Shown in pieces: positions 1-11,500 of a stretch of DNA of 64,000 nucleotides (position 1 is the stretch's first letter; each line of letters opens with the position of its first letter). Both the position numbers and the translations under genes were made by a program. The stretch spans positions 75,645,469 through 75,709,468 of the forward strand of contig NC_081847.1 of assembly GCF_963259705.1 (NCBI RefSeq), in the 5' to 3' direction. Source of the DNA: Myotis daubentonii (lineage: Eukaryota; Chordata; Mammalia; Chiroptera; Vespertilionidae). The notes under the pieces were generated by a model. It was not told the DNA's origin and searched no databases. It saw only the letters and a program-made list of their open reading frames with translations.

Positions 1-10
1 ACGCATTTTA

Positions 11-14
11 AACA

Positions 15-52
<38 letters not shown>
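11..52. repeat. (CA)n microsatellite
   Basis: About 20 CA units with one interruption (CATACA). Confidence 0.95.
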
Positions 53-57
<5 letters not shown>

Positions 58-153
58 ACCCTTTCCAAATTGTCCATGGCCCCAGGATGGAAACAGACAG
101 CTGATCCGTGAAGAAAATGTACCCCGCGTGAAATACTCTGTAGTTACCCTTAG

Positions 154-327
154 CAAGGGTTCTCAACACTGGCTGCACGTGAGAATCATCTGGGGAGTTT
201 AACAACGACTACGCCCAGGCCCCAGCTCAGGCGAGTTGAATCAGAATCCCTGGGTATTTTTCTATCTCCCTTCGCCTTCCCCCAAGCACAGGTGATGCTA
301 ATGTGCAGCCAGGGCTGAGAACCACGG
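154..327 (+). mobile_element. MER5A-like hAT-Charlie MITE
   Basis: Diverged copy with the diagnostic ends GGTTCTCAACACTGGCTGCA and CAGCCAGGGCTGAGAACCAC, an inverted-repeat pair of the eutherian MER5 group. Non-coding fossil. Confidence 0.75.
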
Positions 328-1154
328 ACAGCAGGGCTACTGGCACAGAGCTGCCCACCTGCAGGAGGGGTCATTGTTGGAACTGTTCACAGGCTGAATT
401 TTAGTTTGGCTCAGCTTGCCCCCCATGCCCCCCAATTGCCCCCCCAAACCGCCCCCCTCCCCCATTGCTTGGGGTGAGAGAAACGACCTGACCTTTGAAA
501 CTCAGCTCTCTGGCAAAATGAGGCAAGGACAGCCTGGTGGGGAACAGGAAAGGAGGGAGCCAGGTGTCCAGCACACGTGCTTCCCCTCCGCCTGCGTGCG
601 GAGGCCGGGGTTTTCACACTCCTGTGCGTCACAGTCAAGCTGGGATCATTGTTAAAGGCAGGTGCCTGGGCCCACTCCCGGCATTAGTCAGGTCCAGGGT
701 GCATGGCCCAGGAATCTGCACGTTAGTCGTTCCCAGGTGACTGTCAGAGGGTCATGGCACAAACCCCGAAGCTGAGAGGCCTGCAGGGGGGGCCACAGTG
801 GACGTGAGCAGGGCAGATTCCCCTCCCCTCCCCATCCTGGCTCCGGGCCCAGGAGACTGAATCGGCAGGTCTGAGGTAGCGGCCAGTGGTCAGTGTTAGA
901 AGATTAGTGCGGCTCTATCCAAGGGGGGGGGGGGGCTTCCAGGGGGGAAAAGGGCACCTGCCCCAAGTTTTCATTGTATAACAGAAGGTGGAAGCGAAGC
1001 AGGAAGGGCCCTTGGCTTGCTTACTCCGTTTCACCAAAAGGGAAGCTGGGGTTTTCCTAGCCTGACTGGGGGCCGGAAATGAGGAGCTGGAGGAGCCGAA
1101 GCAGCAGCCTCTGGCCTTTCAGGACTTCAGTTTCTGGTGAGTTTCCGTGTGAGG
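328..1154. other. GC-rich non-coding stretch, INO80C 3' flank
   Basis: No gene seen. About 612-760 resembles a second very old MER5-type fragment (GGAATCTGCACGTTAGTCGT with GTGCCTGGGCCCACTCC). A G homopolymer occupies about 925-934. CpG content is moderate, with no convincing promoter. Confidence 0.4.
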
Positions 1155-1310
1155 TCTAAGGACCAGCATCAGCATCACTTGTGAGAATGCAAATTCCTGG
1201 GCCCCACACCCTACATACTGGACCAGACTCTCTGGGAGTGGGGCCCTCAGTCTGTGTTAGAACAAGGCCTCGGGTGGTGCTGATGCTGTCCAGGGTTGAG
1301 GACCCTCACG
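1155..1310 (+). mobile_element. MER5-type hAT fossil
   Basis: Contains the MER5-group core GACCAGCATCAGCATCAC ... GGTGCTGATGCTGTCC, an inverted-repeat arrangement, with GGGCCCCACACCCTACATAC and TCTGGGAGTGGGGCCC in the middle. Confidence 0.55.
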
Positions 1311-2466
1311 GGAGGCTCAGATGCTTCATGCTCGTGGGCTTAGGGAAGGTTCCCCACCTCTCATTCCCTTCCCGTGGGGACAGGGAGAAGTCGCACAGCA
1401 CCCCTCCCCTCTCTCCACTAGTTACTGAGAAGGTGCTGAGTGACACACAGGCCACATGGGCCAGAGAAAAGGAAGCCAGGTTCCGGGCAGCTGCCACCTG
1501 CCCCACTGGCTGCTCTCCCAGCTGACTCTCGGCTTTGTTTTTCTTTCCTAAGCCCGGAGAGGGGTGCAGGAGGAGCTCTCCCTGCGTGCCTGCCTAACCC
1601 CCCAAAGTTGAGGCAACGCTGGTCCAGACGCCCCAGGCCTGGTTCCTCTGTCCTCCCTAGAGATACGGGAGCAGGACTCAGGCTCAGGACACGTCTCCAC
1701 ACTGCCCTCCTCCCGGCCCAGTGCGTCCTTTTCTCTTAAGATGGGCGAGCAAACACTGCCGCTCTGGGGCGGGCTTCAGTCAAAGGGGCTGGTCCTCACC
1801 AGGACAAAAGACCTTCTTTGAAGGGGAGTCCCAGTTCGTACCCACACCTCAGGATGGGTTCTGGCCAGCCCGGCTGCTACAATGAAATGCCAGGCTGGGT
1901 GGCTAAGTAACAGGCATGTGTCTCTCTCGGTTGTTGGCTGGAGAGAGGCTGAGTCGGAGGCTGAGGCCCAGGGCGAGGACGGGCCCAAGGGGGACAGGCG
2001 AGTTACCCAGCCCTCCTCCCTTCTCCAGGCCCAATGTTGGACCTCCTCCCAACATTCTGATCAAACAGCAGCACTAATGTGCTCTAAAGAGGGAGTCACT
2101 GGGATCCGGCCTAATCCAGCCCTGTTGTCGGGGTTCACTATAGTCTTTAAATGTGTTACAAGAGAGTTCACAACACTGAAGCAAAACTTTGGGGGCGTAC
2201 TTAGGTTAAATTAAAAGCACAATTTCCTATTTTCTTGTCAAATGCCTTTACTTGGGGCAACAAGTGAAATATAATTTAACTCAACAGGAAATATCACACT
2301 TGGAGGGAAAACACAGAAAAAACACACACCTTAAAGCCAAACATTCTTTCCAAGGCCCAGCGCTGACATTTCCAGACTGACAGCAGAATGAGCGTTTCCA
2401 TGAAACAAAACTGTGCATCCAAGTCTGGCTTGGAAAGTTTTCCACTTCATCGCCACTTCTCAAGGC
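1311..2466. other. INO80C: INO80C 3' UTR and downstream flank
   Basis: No independent gene. The part adjoining 2466 must contain the INO80C 3' UTR; its end is not clear. Several 60-110 codon open frames here overlap on both strands and look like chance in GC-rich DNA. Confidence 0.4.
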
Positions 2467-2598
2467 TCAGGGCACGATGCTTGTGGCCTTCCGCAGGGCC
2501 AGGTAGCCAGTGACAACGTCAGAGGGCAGCCTCCGAATGTAGGAAAACTCCTCGATGGTGCTGAACCGCAGCTTGCTCTGGGGGTCAGTGTAGTTGGC
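2467..2598 (-). CDS. INO80C: INO80C coding exon 5 (terminal)
   Basis: 43 codons, ANYTDPQSKLRF through ATSIVP, then TGA at 2469-2467. Acceptor CCCACCCAG|GCC. It completes the YL1_C domain. The 3' UTR continues to lower coordinates. No AATAAA is seen just downstream; an AGTAAA variant (plus-strand 2247-2252) is a possible but unproven poly(A) signal. Confidence 0.97.
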   Translation of the reverse strand, partial: ANYTDPQSKLRFSTIEEFSYIRRLPSDVVTGYLALRKATSIVP

Positions 2599-5500
2599 CT
2601 GGGTGGGAAGCAGGCACAGAGAAGGGCAGAGAGCTGTTGGTGGTGACTATTTTAAGTTCAAGTTTAATTTTTTTTCTTCTATTTTACTGAAAGTGAAATA
2701 CATCTTCATCATGTCTTACTCTGTTGCCAAGAACACTAAATTGCGCACTTTGGTGAAGACGTGTTAATCTTCCCAGACTTAAGACTTCAGGGAATGAATG
2801 GGAGGAAGAGGAATAACCACATCAGATTCTAGGACTCTTCTGGTTGGTGCCTCAAGGGCTACAAAACTGAATTCATGATGATCATCCCTGCCTTCAATCT
2901 CCCACCTGCTTCAAACAAATGTTGCAGATCTGTTCCCAAGGCAGGGAGCAGCACCTCCATGCCCCTCCCTGCTGCCTTCCTCCTACTCCAGGGCATCCCT
3001 CTCCTACCCATCCTCACCCTCCCTGTACCACTTCCACGGCTCCCAGGGCTCCATAGCAGTGCTGGGCTAGCCACCAACACCCACTCTTCCACCAGGAGGG
3101 ACAGCCATCCTACAACTTGCAACTACAGTAAGGCTCATCTTTGCAACTTGCAATTCTGGTCGTGTCCTTTATGAAACCTCTCAGTGGCTCTTCTCTGTTT
3201 CCGGGACAAAGGCCCCAGTCCTCAGCATGGCTCCTATGTCCCTGCCAGCTCTTCCTCAGCTACATGTCCGCACTCGCTGTCCCAATTCCCAGGCTCCAAG
3301 TCTCTCCCTCTGGTTACGCTCCATTTTCCCTTTCCTTGGCTCACTATGCTCAGTAATCACCCGTTCATCCCATAGGACTCAGCCCCCAAAGTCTTGTCAT
3401 CAGGGAAGCCTTATCTGCCCCCGACAGGAGGTCAGGACCCCACCCTCTCACCTCACCACATGTGTCCCCTATGGGATGCTTATCGCTGTTGCTTTTACGT
3501 ATATTATCTGCAAGAGCCTCTGATTAACGCCCAAGCTCTGAGGCTCCCTGAGGCAGGAACCCTGTGCTGTGCTTATCACTGAATCCTGGCTCCTAGTGCA
3601 ATGCAGAGCACAGTAGGCCTTCAGGCAGTGTTTGTACAGCAAATGATAGATGAATGAATGAACTACTAAATGAACACTTAGGACCATCACAGAAAAGAGA
3701 ACCTGTTTCCCACTGACATACCAACATTCTCTTTTGTTCTGTTTTCCCATGTGCAGAGTGGACAATCTAGTTCACCCACTATGCATCTCAAGGCACATGG
3801 CTTCTTAGATTTTGAAACAGAAGACATGAAGGTGAGTCATCTGGAGCTCCTTTCAGAAAACTATGAGATGCCGTTAAAGTCTAGACGCATAACATCCAGT
3901 TACTCAAGTGTGGATGGTATGCTCATCTCTGTGGGCCTGGAAGCAGCAATGCTGCTTTAATCAGGGAGGGCGTGAAGGAGCAACAGCTGTGGGGAACTGA
4001 GTCATAGGTTTCTCATTCGCTAAGTCTCCAATTCTGCCACTGGGATCTCCTTAGGTACTTAACGGCTTCCCGTCAGGAAAACGAGATTATTTCTAAAAAA
4101 CTAAGATTAATTAAAGCTCTGTAAGAAACAAAGCTCTGATCCTTTGGCTTGATCTAGATCAGTGATGGCGAACCTATGACACGTGTGTCACCTCTGACAC
4201 GCGTGTCATAGGTTCGCCATCACTGATCTAGATACTGCCTTTCTGTAACACTAGAAAGTAATGTAATGAAGACAGTAATATACAGGAAGGCTTAAACAGA
4301 AAGGCAGCAACAAGCCCCTTCTGAGGCTTCTGGCCATGAGCAGTGAGATGATCTGACTGGCAGGGGAGGCTGCCTGCAGTTCCCAGCAGGGGTGCAGGCG
4401 TGTGCATCTGGCTTTGATCATCCGGCCTCCATACGAGAACCAGCCTGGCCTGGCTCCATTCCTGTGGCCACCTCACTCCTACCACCAAACTGTGCTGAGC
4501 CGGCCCGCCCAAGTTCAGACCTCACTGCCAAGAAGGCTGCTGAATAACTAATGCAAAATGCACAGATACTGTGGCACCAACAAAAAGGTCACCAATGAGA
4601 ACTTGCACAGACGGCACCTGACCTAGAGTTCTGAACAGAAGGGAGGGTGCCAAGTACACAGCACAGCTGAACCAGTAAAGAACTGCACTCCTAGTTAGAA
4701 CCTCCTCCGGATTCCATCCAGGGCGCCCGAATGAAACAAAGGCCATCTACCCCGGACGCCACCCCCCCCCCCCCCCCCCCCCCGCCGCCTCCGGCAAAGA
4801 GGGCAGGCAGCAAACAGATTTCGGGCCTCCCCCGCTGCAGGGTGACCGCGGTGCTCACTGCCCCCCATCTCGCCCAGAGCCTAGTGCTTTCCATAGCTGT
4901 GTAACAACAGCTAGCTAAACACAGATGTGACCCTGCATGCCTCCCTGCCATGCCCACACACAGGGAAACAGTTGCTTGGCTGGCTGGGAAAAGGTGGGTC
5001 AGTATAAACATGAGCTGGGCTTATTTTTTAATTATGTAACTTTAATTTATACAAGTAACAGATGAACATATTTTCCTCTAAAAGAGAAAAGAAAAAAGAC
5101 AACATTTCGAATAAGACTAAAGTCCCCTTCTACCATCCCAAGTCTTTTGCCTTCCCCTGAGGATACCACTGCTAGGTGGGTACTTTCCAGTCTGTGTCCA
5201 TATACCTCACACAAACATAAACACACCAGAGAAATTACTCACATTTTTTTTGTAAGCATGTGCTGATTTTTACTTAGGTGGTACTATGCAGCCTACATTG
5301 CTTTGTACCTTTCAGTAAACAATATATCTTGGAAGTTAATCCTCGTTGTTACATACATATCAAGCTCACAGACTAGTATGAAAACACTCCCCTTTCTCCC
5401 ACTGATTGACCTTTATGTTGTCTCCAATATTCTGCTAATCCATTTCCTCCCAAACATTTCTGCACACAGCTCCTTGGGCACACTGTTTCTAAGGGAGCCG

Positions 5501-8500
5501 TCTGGGAGGCAATGCCGGATCACAGGCTTTTGCTTGTCTCAGTAGGTAGTGCCAAACTGACGTCCATAGACTCCGTACCAATGTCGGTTCCCACCTCAAA
5601 TAGCAATGTATGAGGATATTCACTTCTTCCCTACCTGATGAGTCTTTTCCTCATTATCAGTGAGCATGAATATCCACTTATTGGTCATGTGTATCTCCTC
5701 CTTGTAATTGTCTTTTAGCCAATTCTTCTATGTTTGTCTTTCAATGATATGGTAGAGTTTTTGTATGTTCAGAATTTCTTGAATCTTACATGCATTGGGG
5801 CAAGAGGTGTTAGGTTTTATGTAACATGACAAGTCCTTTGCCAGTGGCATAAAGGGGTCTGGAACAATGGTTCTCACAATGACTTTCATGCCTCCTAATG
5901 TGTGAAAATCATTGTACAGCAGATGAACTGCCTGATAATGCTGAGGATAAAGCTACATTTTTAAAGACCACCCTCCAAGTCTGGCCATGACCCATGGCTT
6001 CTACAAGCTCAGCACAAAATGGTACAGGGAGAAATTTGGGGCCATAACAGAGTAACTGGTGCCAAGCTAGTTCTTCTGCCATAAACAACTATTAAAAAGG
6101 GTTTCCCTGACCGGTTTGGCTCAGTGGATGGAGCGTCGGCCTGCGGACTGAGGGGTCCCGGGTTCGATTCCGGTCAAGGGCATGTACCTTGGTTGCGGGC
6201 ACATCCCCAGTACAGGGTGTGCAGGAGGCAGCTGATCGATGTCTCTCTCTTATCGATGTTTCTGGCTCTCTATCCCTCTCCCTTCCTCTCTGTGAAAAAT
6301 CAATAAAATATATTTTAAAAAAAATAAAAAGGGTCAAGTATATGAGGCAACTATTTTCAGGCTGTAGACAAGAGACAGCATAAGGCTACAACATTTCTCT
6401 CAGGGGACCTTTAGGAGGAGATACATGCCATGAGTGGATACAAAAAGAACCCAGCATACATGCATGCACACACATGCACGCACCCCCCCCCCCACATGTA
6501 CACTCAAGCAGGTATGTTCCATTTTACAGCACTTCTATCGTTTTTTAAGAATCACTATATTTAAGTTCCTATATTAAAAAGTTTGTAATACACTGAGGAG
6601 TGTGTGCTCTCTGGAGGAAAGCTAAAACATATGACAAATTCAGAGTACAAATAATATTATTTTCAAAATTACAAAAACAACTCAAATCCTTACCGATGTA
6701 AACTGTGTACCATTTAGTCAGTTTGTTATAGAAGTTGGAGCCATACATTTTCATAAAAATGTAAAGCATTTAAATGAAGCGGATGAGTTTTTAAAAGTGC
6801 AGTGACCTATTAGTTCTACAGTCAGGAAGAAAAGCCCATTTTCCGAGTTGAATAGTGATGAAAAAGGATGAAGGTGAGCTGACAGTTCCACCCTTCGTCT
6901 ACATTCTGAAAAGGAGACAAGGCTCCCTGAGGTTCCTGAGGGTCAGCAACTTGCCGAAGTCCCACTCATCCTACCACGGTTTTCAAACTGTGTTCCTAGA
7001 AGCACTTTAGGGGTCACTGTGGTGGGCAGTGGGGAGGACAGAGGACCAGACCCACACAGTGGGTAGGTGGGCTCCAGGGGATTCTGTAAAGGATTTCACT
7101 TGGAAAGGAGTTTCTGGTGCTTAAAAATATGTTTGAAAACCACTATCTTTACCATAGTGCCTCTTTTGAGAAGTTTAAATATTTTTTAAAGAGTACAATC
7201 CCTCAAAAATGCAGACTTTTTAAACTTGAGTACTATAAAAGTTTGTGGGTGTGTTTTTTTTTCATGTAGTTAACATGAGAATATATGAAGCATCTTTCAT
7301 ATAAGTACAGGGAAGTGAAACTTGGTCTCCTTTCTGGAGCAATCCTCTCGCCAGACTGCCCACATGACGCCCAGGTGACAGCCACTCTGAAACAAACAAG
7401 TGAACACTCCAGCACAAACCCATTACCCATTCAAATTATATGGGCTCCGGGCAGGACCAGTGGTGGTCAATATTGAACACTGTATAAGTAGACAATACTG
7501 TGAAACCTTCCCTTCAATTCCATGTTATGAGGCATAGAGATATAATTATACTCACAAGAAGACCTGAAACATCAGAATACTTCTTAGCTGGTTTGAAGGA
7601 TGGAGGAGCATCAATACTGAAGTCTGCAAAAAAAGAAAAAGAAGATAACTAAACTGATTTTCAAACATTCAGCTCCCTTCTAGCCCAAGGGCTAGCTTTG
7701 CCCTGCCCCCAGGGACCATCCACTCTAGCAGAACTGCAGGGAAAGCTCGTCTGCCCACAACCATTTTCACCGTCTTGGGCGACATGAGCTGAGGGTAATG
7801 AGGTGCCAGATGACCCACTGCTTGGGTCTCAGCATCCAGATACTGGAATGTCCACACCCAGACAACTGACTAGCTCACTTGTCATCCATCTGAGTCACAT
7901 CCCCCCACCCCCTACCCCCGCCCATGAAAGATGTGCAGTGGGACAGGAGCTGGAGGAAACTTTTACCTGTACTTTCCAATGAAGCTGAACAGAATGTAAA
8001 AGAGCACTTTACATAGATTTGGAAATGCTGTAGCCCAAAGCATTTACTCTGAAAAACACTGGCTCAGACAGTAAAACAAAGCTTGCCTTTAAGCTGGTTG
8101 TTAGGAAACCTACCAAATCTGGGGCAACCTTGTTCTTGCAAATAAATTTTAAGAGTAGACTTCTGAATGAGAAGTTTGCTAAACTTCTTATTGGTTTGTC
8201 AAACCAATATTATTATATCAGGACTTGTTTCTCCAGATTGACATGCTAACAGTGACATTAAAAACCACACACCCATGACAACAGAGTACAGATGCAGTTA
8301 TGAGGAAATGTACACATAACCTCCCTATATTGACACCACTATAAAATTCCTAAGCTAAAAACTGTTTCCTCCACTTATGCAAACACAATAACGTAGGTTT
8401 GTGGTAAGAAAATTCCCAGTGGAAACATTATACACTCAAAGAAGGTGCTAAACAGCTCACAGTTAGGATCATTCAGTTGCCACGGCAATGCCCTTTCAGA

Positions 8501-11500
8501 AGCGAGGATTTGTTTCAGGTTCTTCCAGGTTCTATTCTTCTTGCCAGCTACTGCACCACCATGGCCAGAGTGCTGGGATCAGAAGCATGGACAAGGAGAA
8601 ACAAAAATCAGTGGAAAGTACCATTTCAGAATGTGACATTTATGCTTATTCATAACTGTAATATACCCCTCATTCTGTCAGCAATCATTTGTACCCCTAA
8701 GCCTTTTTTTTTAAGTATTACATTGTGCACTTTAATCTTCCTTATAAAAAACAATGCTTTTGGATTGTCAAAATCCATGAGTTAGTTGATGATGAAGTAG
8801 AAATACTACTAAGAGGTTATGTTTTTTACATGCACACAGAAAATCACATCCTTTGTTGGGTCTAACTTTATAGACTTCACTCAGGGATTTCCCATTATTT
8901 TAAAATAAATTTACTACAAAGTTAGATTCAAACTCATGACCACATCTCTAATCTCCCTTCTGAGGACAAGTCTCTGCCTTGCAAATTACTGGGGATGCTG
9001 GAAAATGCAATTATGCCTCAAGCACGGCATAGCACACCTTCTGGAAATGTTTCTTCTTTTTGTCCGATGAAGATGACAAAATAAAATGGAAAAGGAGAGC
9101 AAAATCTGTTGCAGGCACTGGCAATACTGTATTTTAAAAACAGTATTTAAAAAAAAAAAAAACTTTTATGTATAAGCTGAATCAGTGTAAGTCCCCTGAG
9201 AACGACAGGAAAAGTAGCCAGTTTCTACTTTACAATACAATAGCTTAGATTTGCTTAAAGGATGGGCCCTTCTTCTCCTGCCTCCACCCTTCCCACAAAG
9301 CCCAAGGCAGGGAAGGTGGCAACCTGGAGAGAAGGGGACACCAGTGCCACCTGGGCTGCAGGCCCAGCACGATCAGAAGCCAAAGTATGGGTGCTTGGTT
9401 TTTTGTTTTTGTGTGTGTGACATATATTTTTATTTTATTTTATTGTTTAAAGTATTACAGATAGTAGTACATATATGTCTCCTTTTTTTCCCCCATTGAC
9501 CTTCCCCCGGCCGCCCCTATCCCCCCTCCCCCCTCCCCCGCACATGCCCTCACCCCCCGTCGCCCCCGTTTCTTGTGTCCATTGGTTATGCTTATATGCA
9601 TACATACAAGTCCTTCGGTTGATCTCTTACACCCACCCACCCCCAACACTCCCCAGCCTCCCACTGTAATTTATCAAATACCTTAGATCAGTGGTTCTTA
9701 ACCTTCCTAATGCCACAACCCTTTAATACAGTTCCTCATGTTGTGGTGACCCCCAACCATAAAATTACTTTCATTGCTACTTCATAACTGTAATTTTGCT
9801 ACTGTTATGAATCGTAATGTAAGTATCTGATATGCAGGATGTACTTTCATTGTTACAAATTGAATATAATTAAAGCATAGTGATTAAACACAAAAACAAT
9901 ATGTAATTATACATGTGTTTTCCGATTGTCTCAGGCGACCCCTGTGAAAGGGGTCACGACCCACAGGTTGAGAACCGCTGCCTTAGATGCTTACCACAAA
10001 GTTGGGATCCTTAAATGGCAAAGGTTTGGAAGTTTTTTCCATAGGTCCTGTGCTAAAGTCAGAGGGCACCATTTTATTCTCATTCATGGCTTCCATGCTG
10101 ATACCCTTAAAACACAGTAAGAATAGTAGGTCAGTATCTTTTAGCTGAGTTCCCTACCACAGCTCTCAACAAGACATAAGATGGCATCACAGGACATGCG
10201 GGGAAGACGGTGTGCCCAGAGCCCCAGAAGGTGGCCTGCAGCAGCAGAAGACATGCTAGACTGCCCGCTGCACCTGCTGTTCAGAAGCCACAGGAGACCA
10301 GGGGAAGCCAGGACCCCAGCTGCCACACTTTCTGGCCCCCCATGTGCCAAGCACAGGGATGGGTGTCCTGCCCACGATGCCTCATTTAACTCAGACAACA
10401 ACTAACTACAAGGTTGTGCTATTATTCCCAGTATACAGAAAAACTCAGGCTCTCCATGACACCACATGGCCCCTACTCCTGCTGATTATGTCAAACTATG
10501 TCTTGAAATATTAAGACAAAAAAGGTCCAGTCCCTTTAAGGGTCTCATCAGCCAGATCCCAGGCTAGGGCTGGTATGCTTAAGGGCCACAGCAGGACGTG
10601 GGCATTCTAAGGAAGGAGAATAGAGGGAGAGGAGGCTAGTTGCTCAGCTGGCTGTGGCCAGAGTGCCCTGACAGGCAGGCCAATGTGCTTTAAAACAAAA
10701 AGACTTTTAAGCTACGAATCACAAAGAAAAAAAACAAGACCAAGTAAAAAATAACTTCTGATTTGTAATGCAATTTCCAATCTTCCAAATGGCAATAAAT
10801 TGTTTTTTGATATATAATTTACATAGAGCGAAATGCACAGATCTTAAGTGTAGTTTCCTAGGTTTTGCCAAATGATTACACTTGTGTAAGCCATGCCCCC
10901 AAGGAGATAAGAGAGCATTTCCATCATCCCAGAAAGTTCCCTCATGCCTCTTCTTAGCCAGTACCTTCCACCCTCAGGGGCAACCTCTGTTCTGATTTCC
11001 ACATTACTTTTGCCTGTTCTAGAACTTCATGAGTGGAATCTGACATATGTACTGTTGTGTTTGGCTTCCTTAGCTCTCAGCATAATGCTTCTGAGATTTA
11101 TCCATGCTGCTGCATGGATTAGTTCATGTCTCTGAATTTGTACACTACTTAGCAGAGTAGTGCTCTACTATATGGACATACCACAATTTGTTTATCCATT
11201 TTCCTGTTGATGAAATAAAGCTGCTATGAAATATCTGTCCAAGCCTTCGTGAGGACATGTGTTTTTACTTCTCCTGGTTAAATACCTAGGAGTGGAATGG
11301 TTGGGTTATAGGGTAAATATATGTTTAACCTTGTAAGAAACTGCCAAATCATTTCCTTAAATGGTTGCACTCTTACATTCTAGCAGCAGTGTAAGAGTTC
11401 TGATGTATAAATATATATTCCATCTCACCAACCCCACGACCCCTAGCACTTTCTGCAATGGCATCCATATGGGAGGAAGTTGGCATGGGGGAGACAGGAC

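Noticed and set aside
6104..6322. tRNA gene (box A/box B in SINE heads)
   Set aside because: The tRNA-like parts of VES SINEs cannot form a full cloverleaf and are followed by SINE body and tail.
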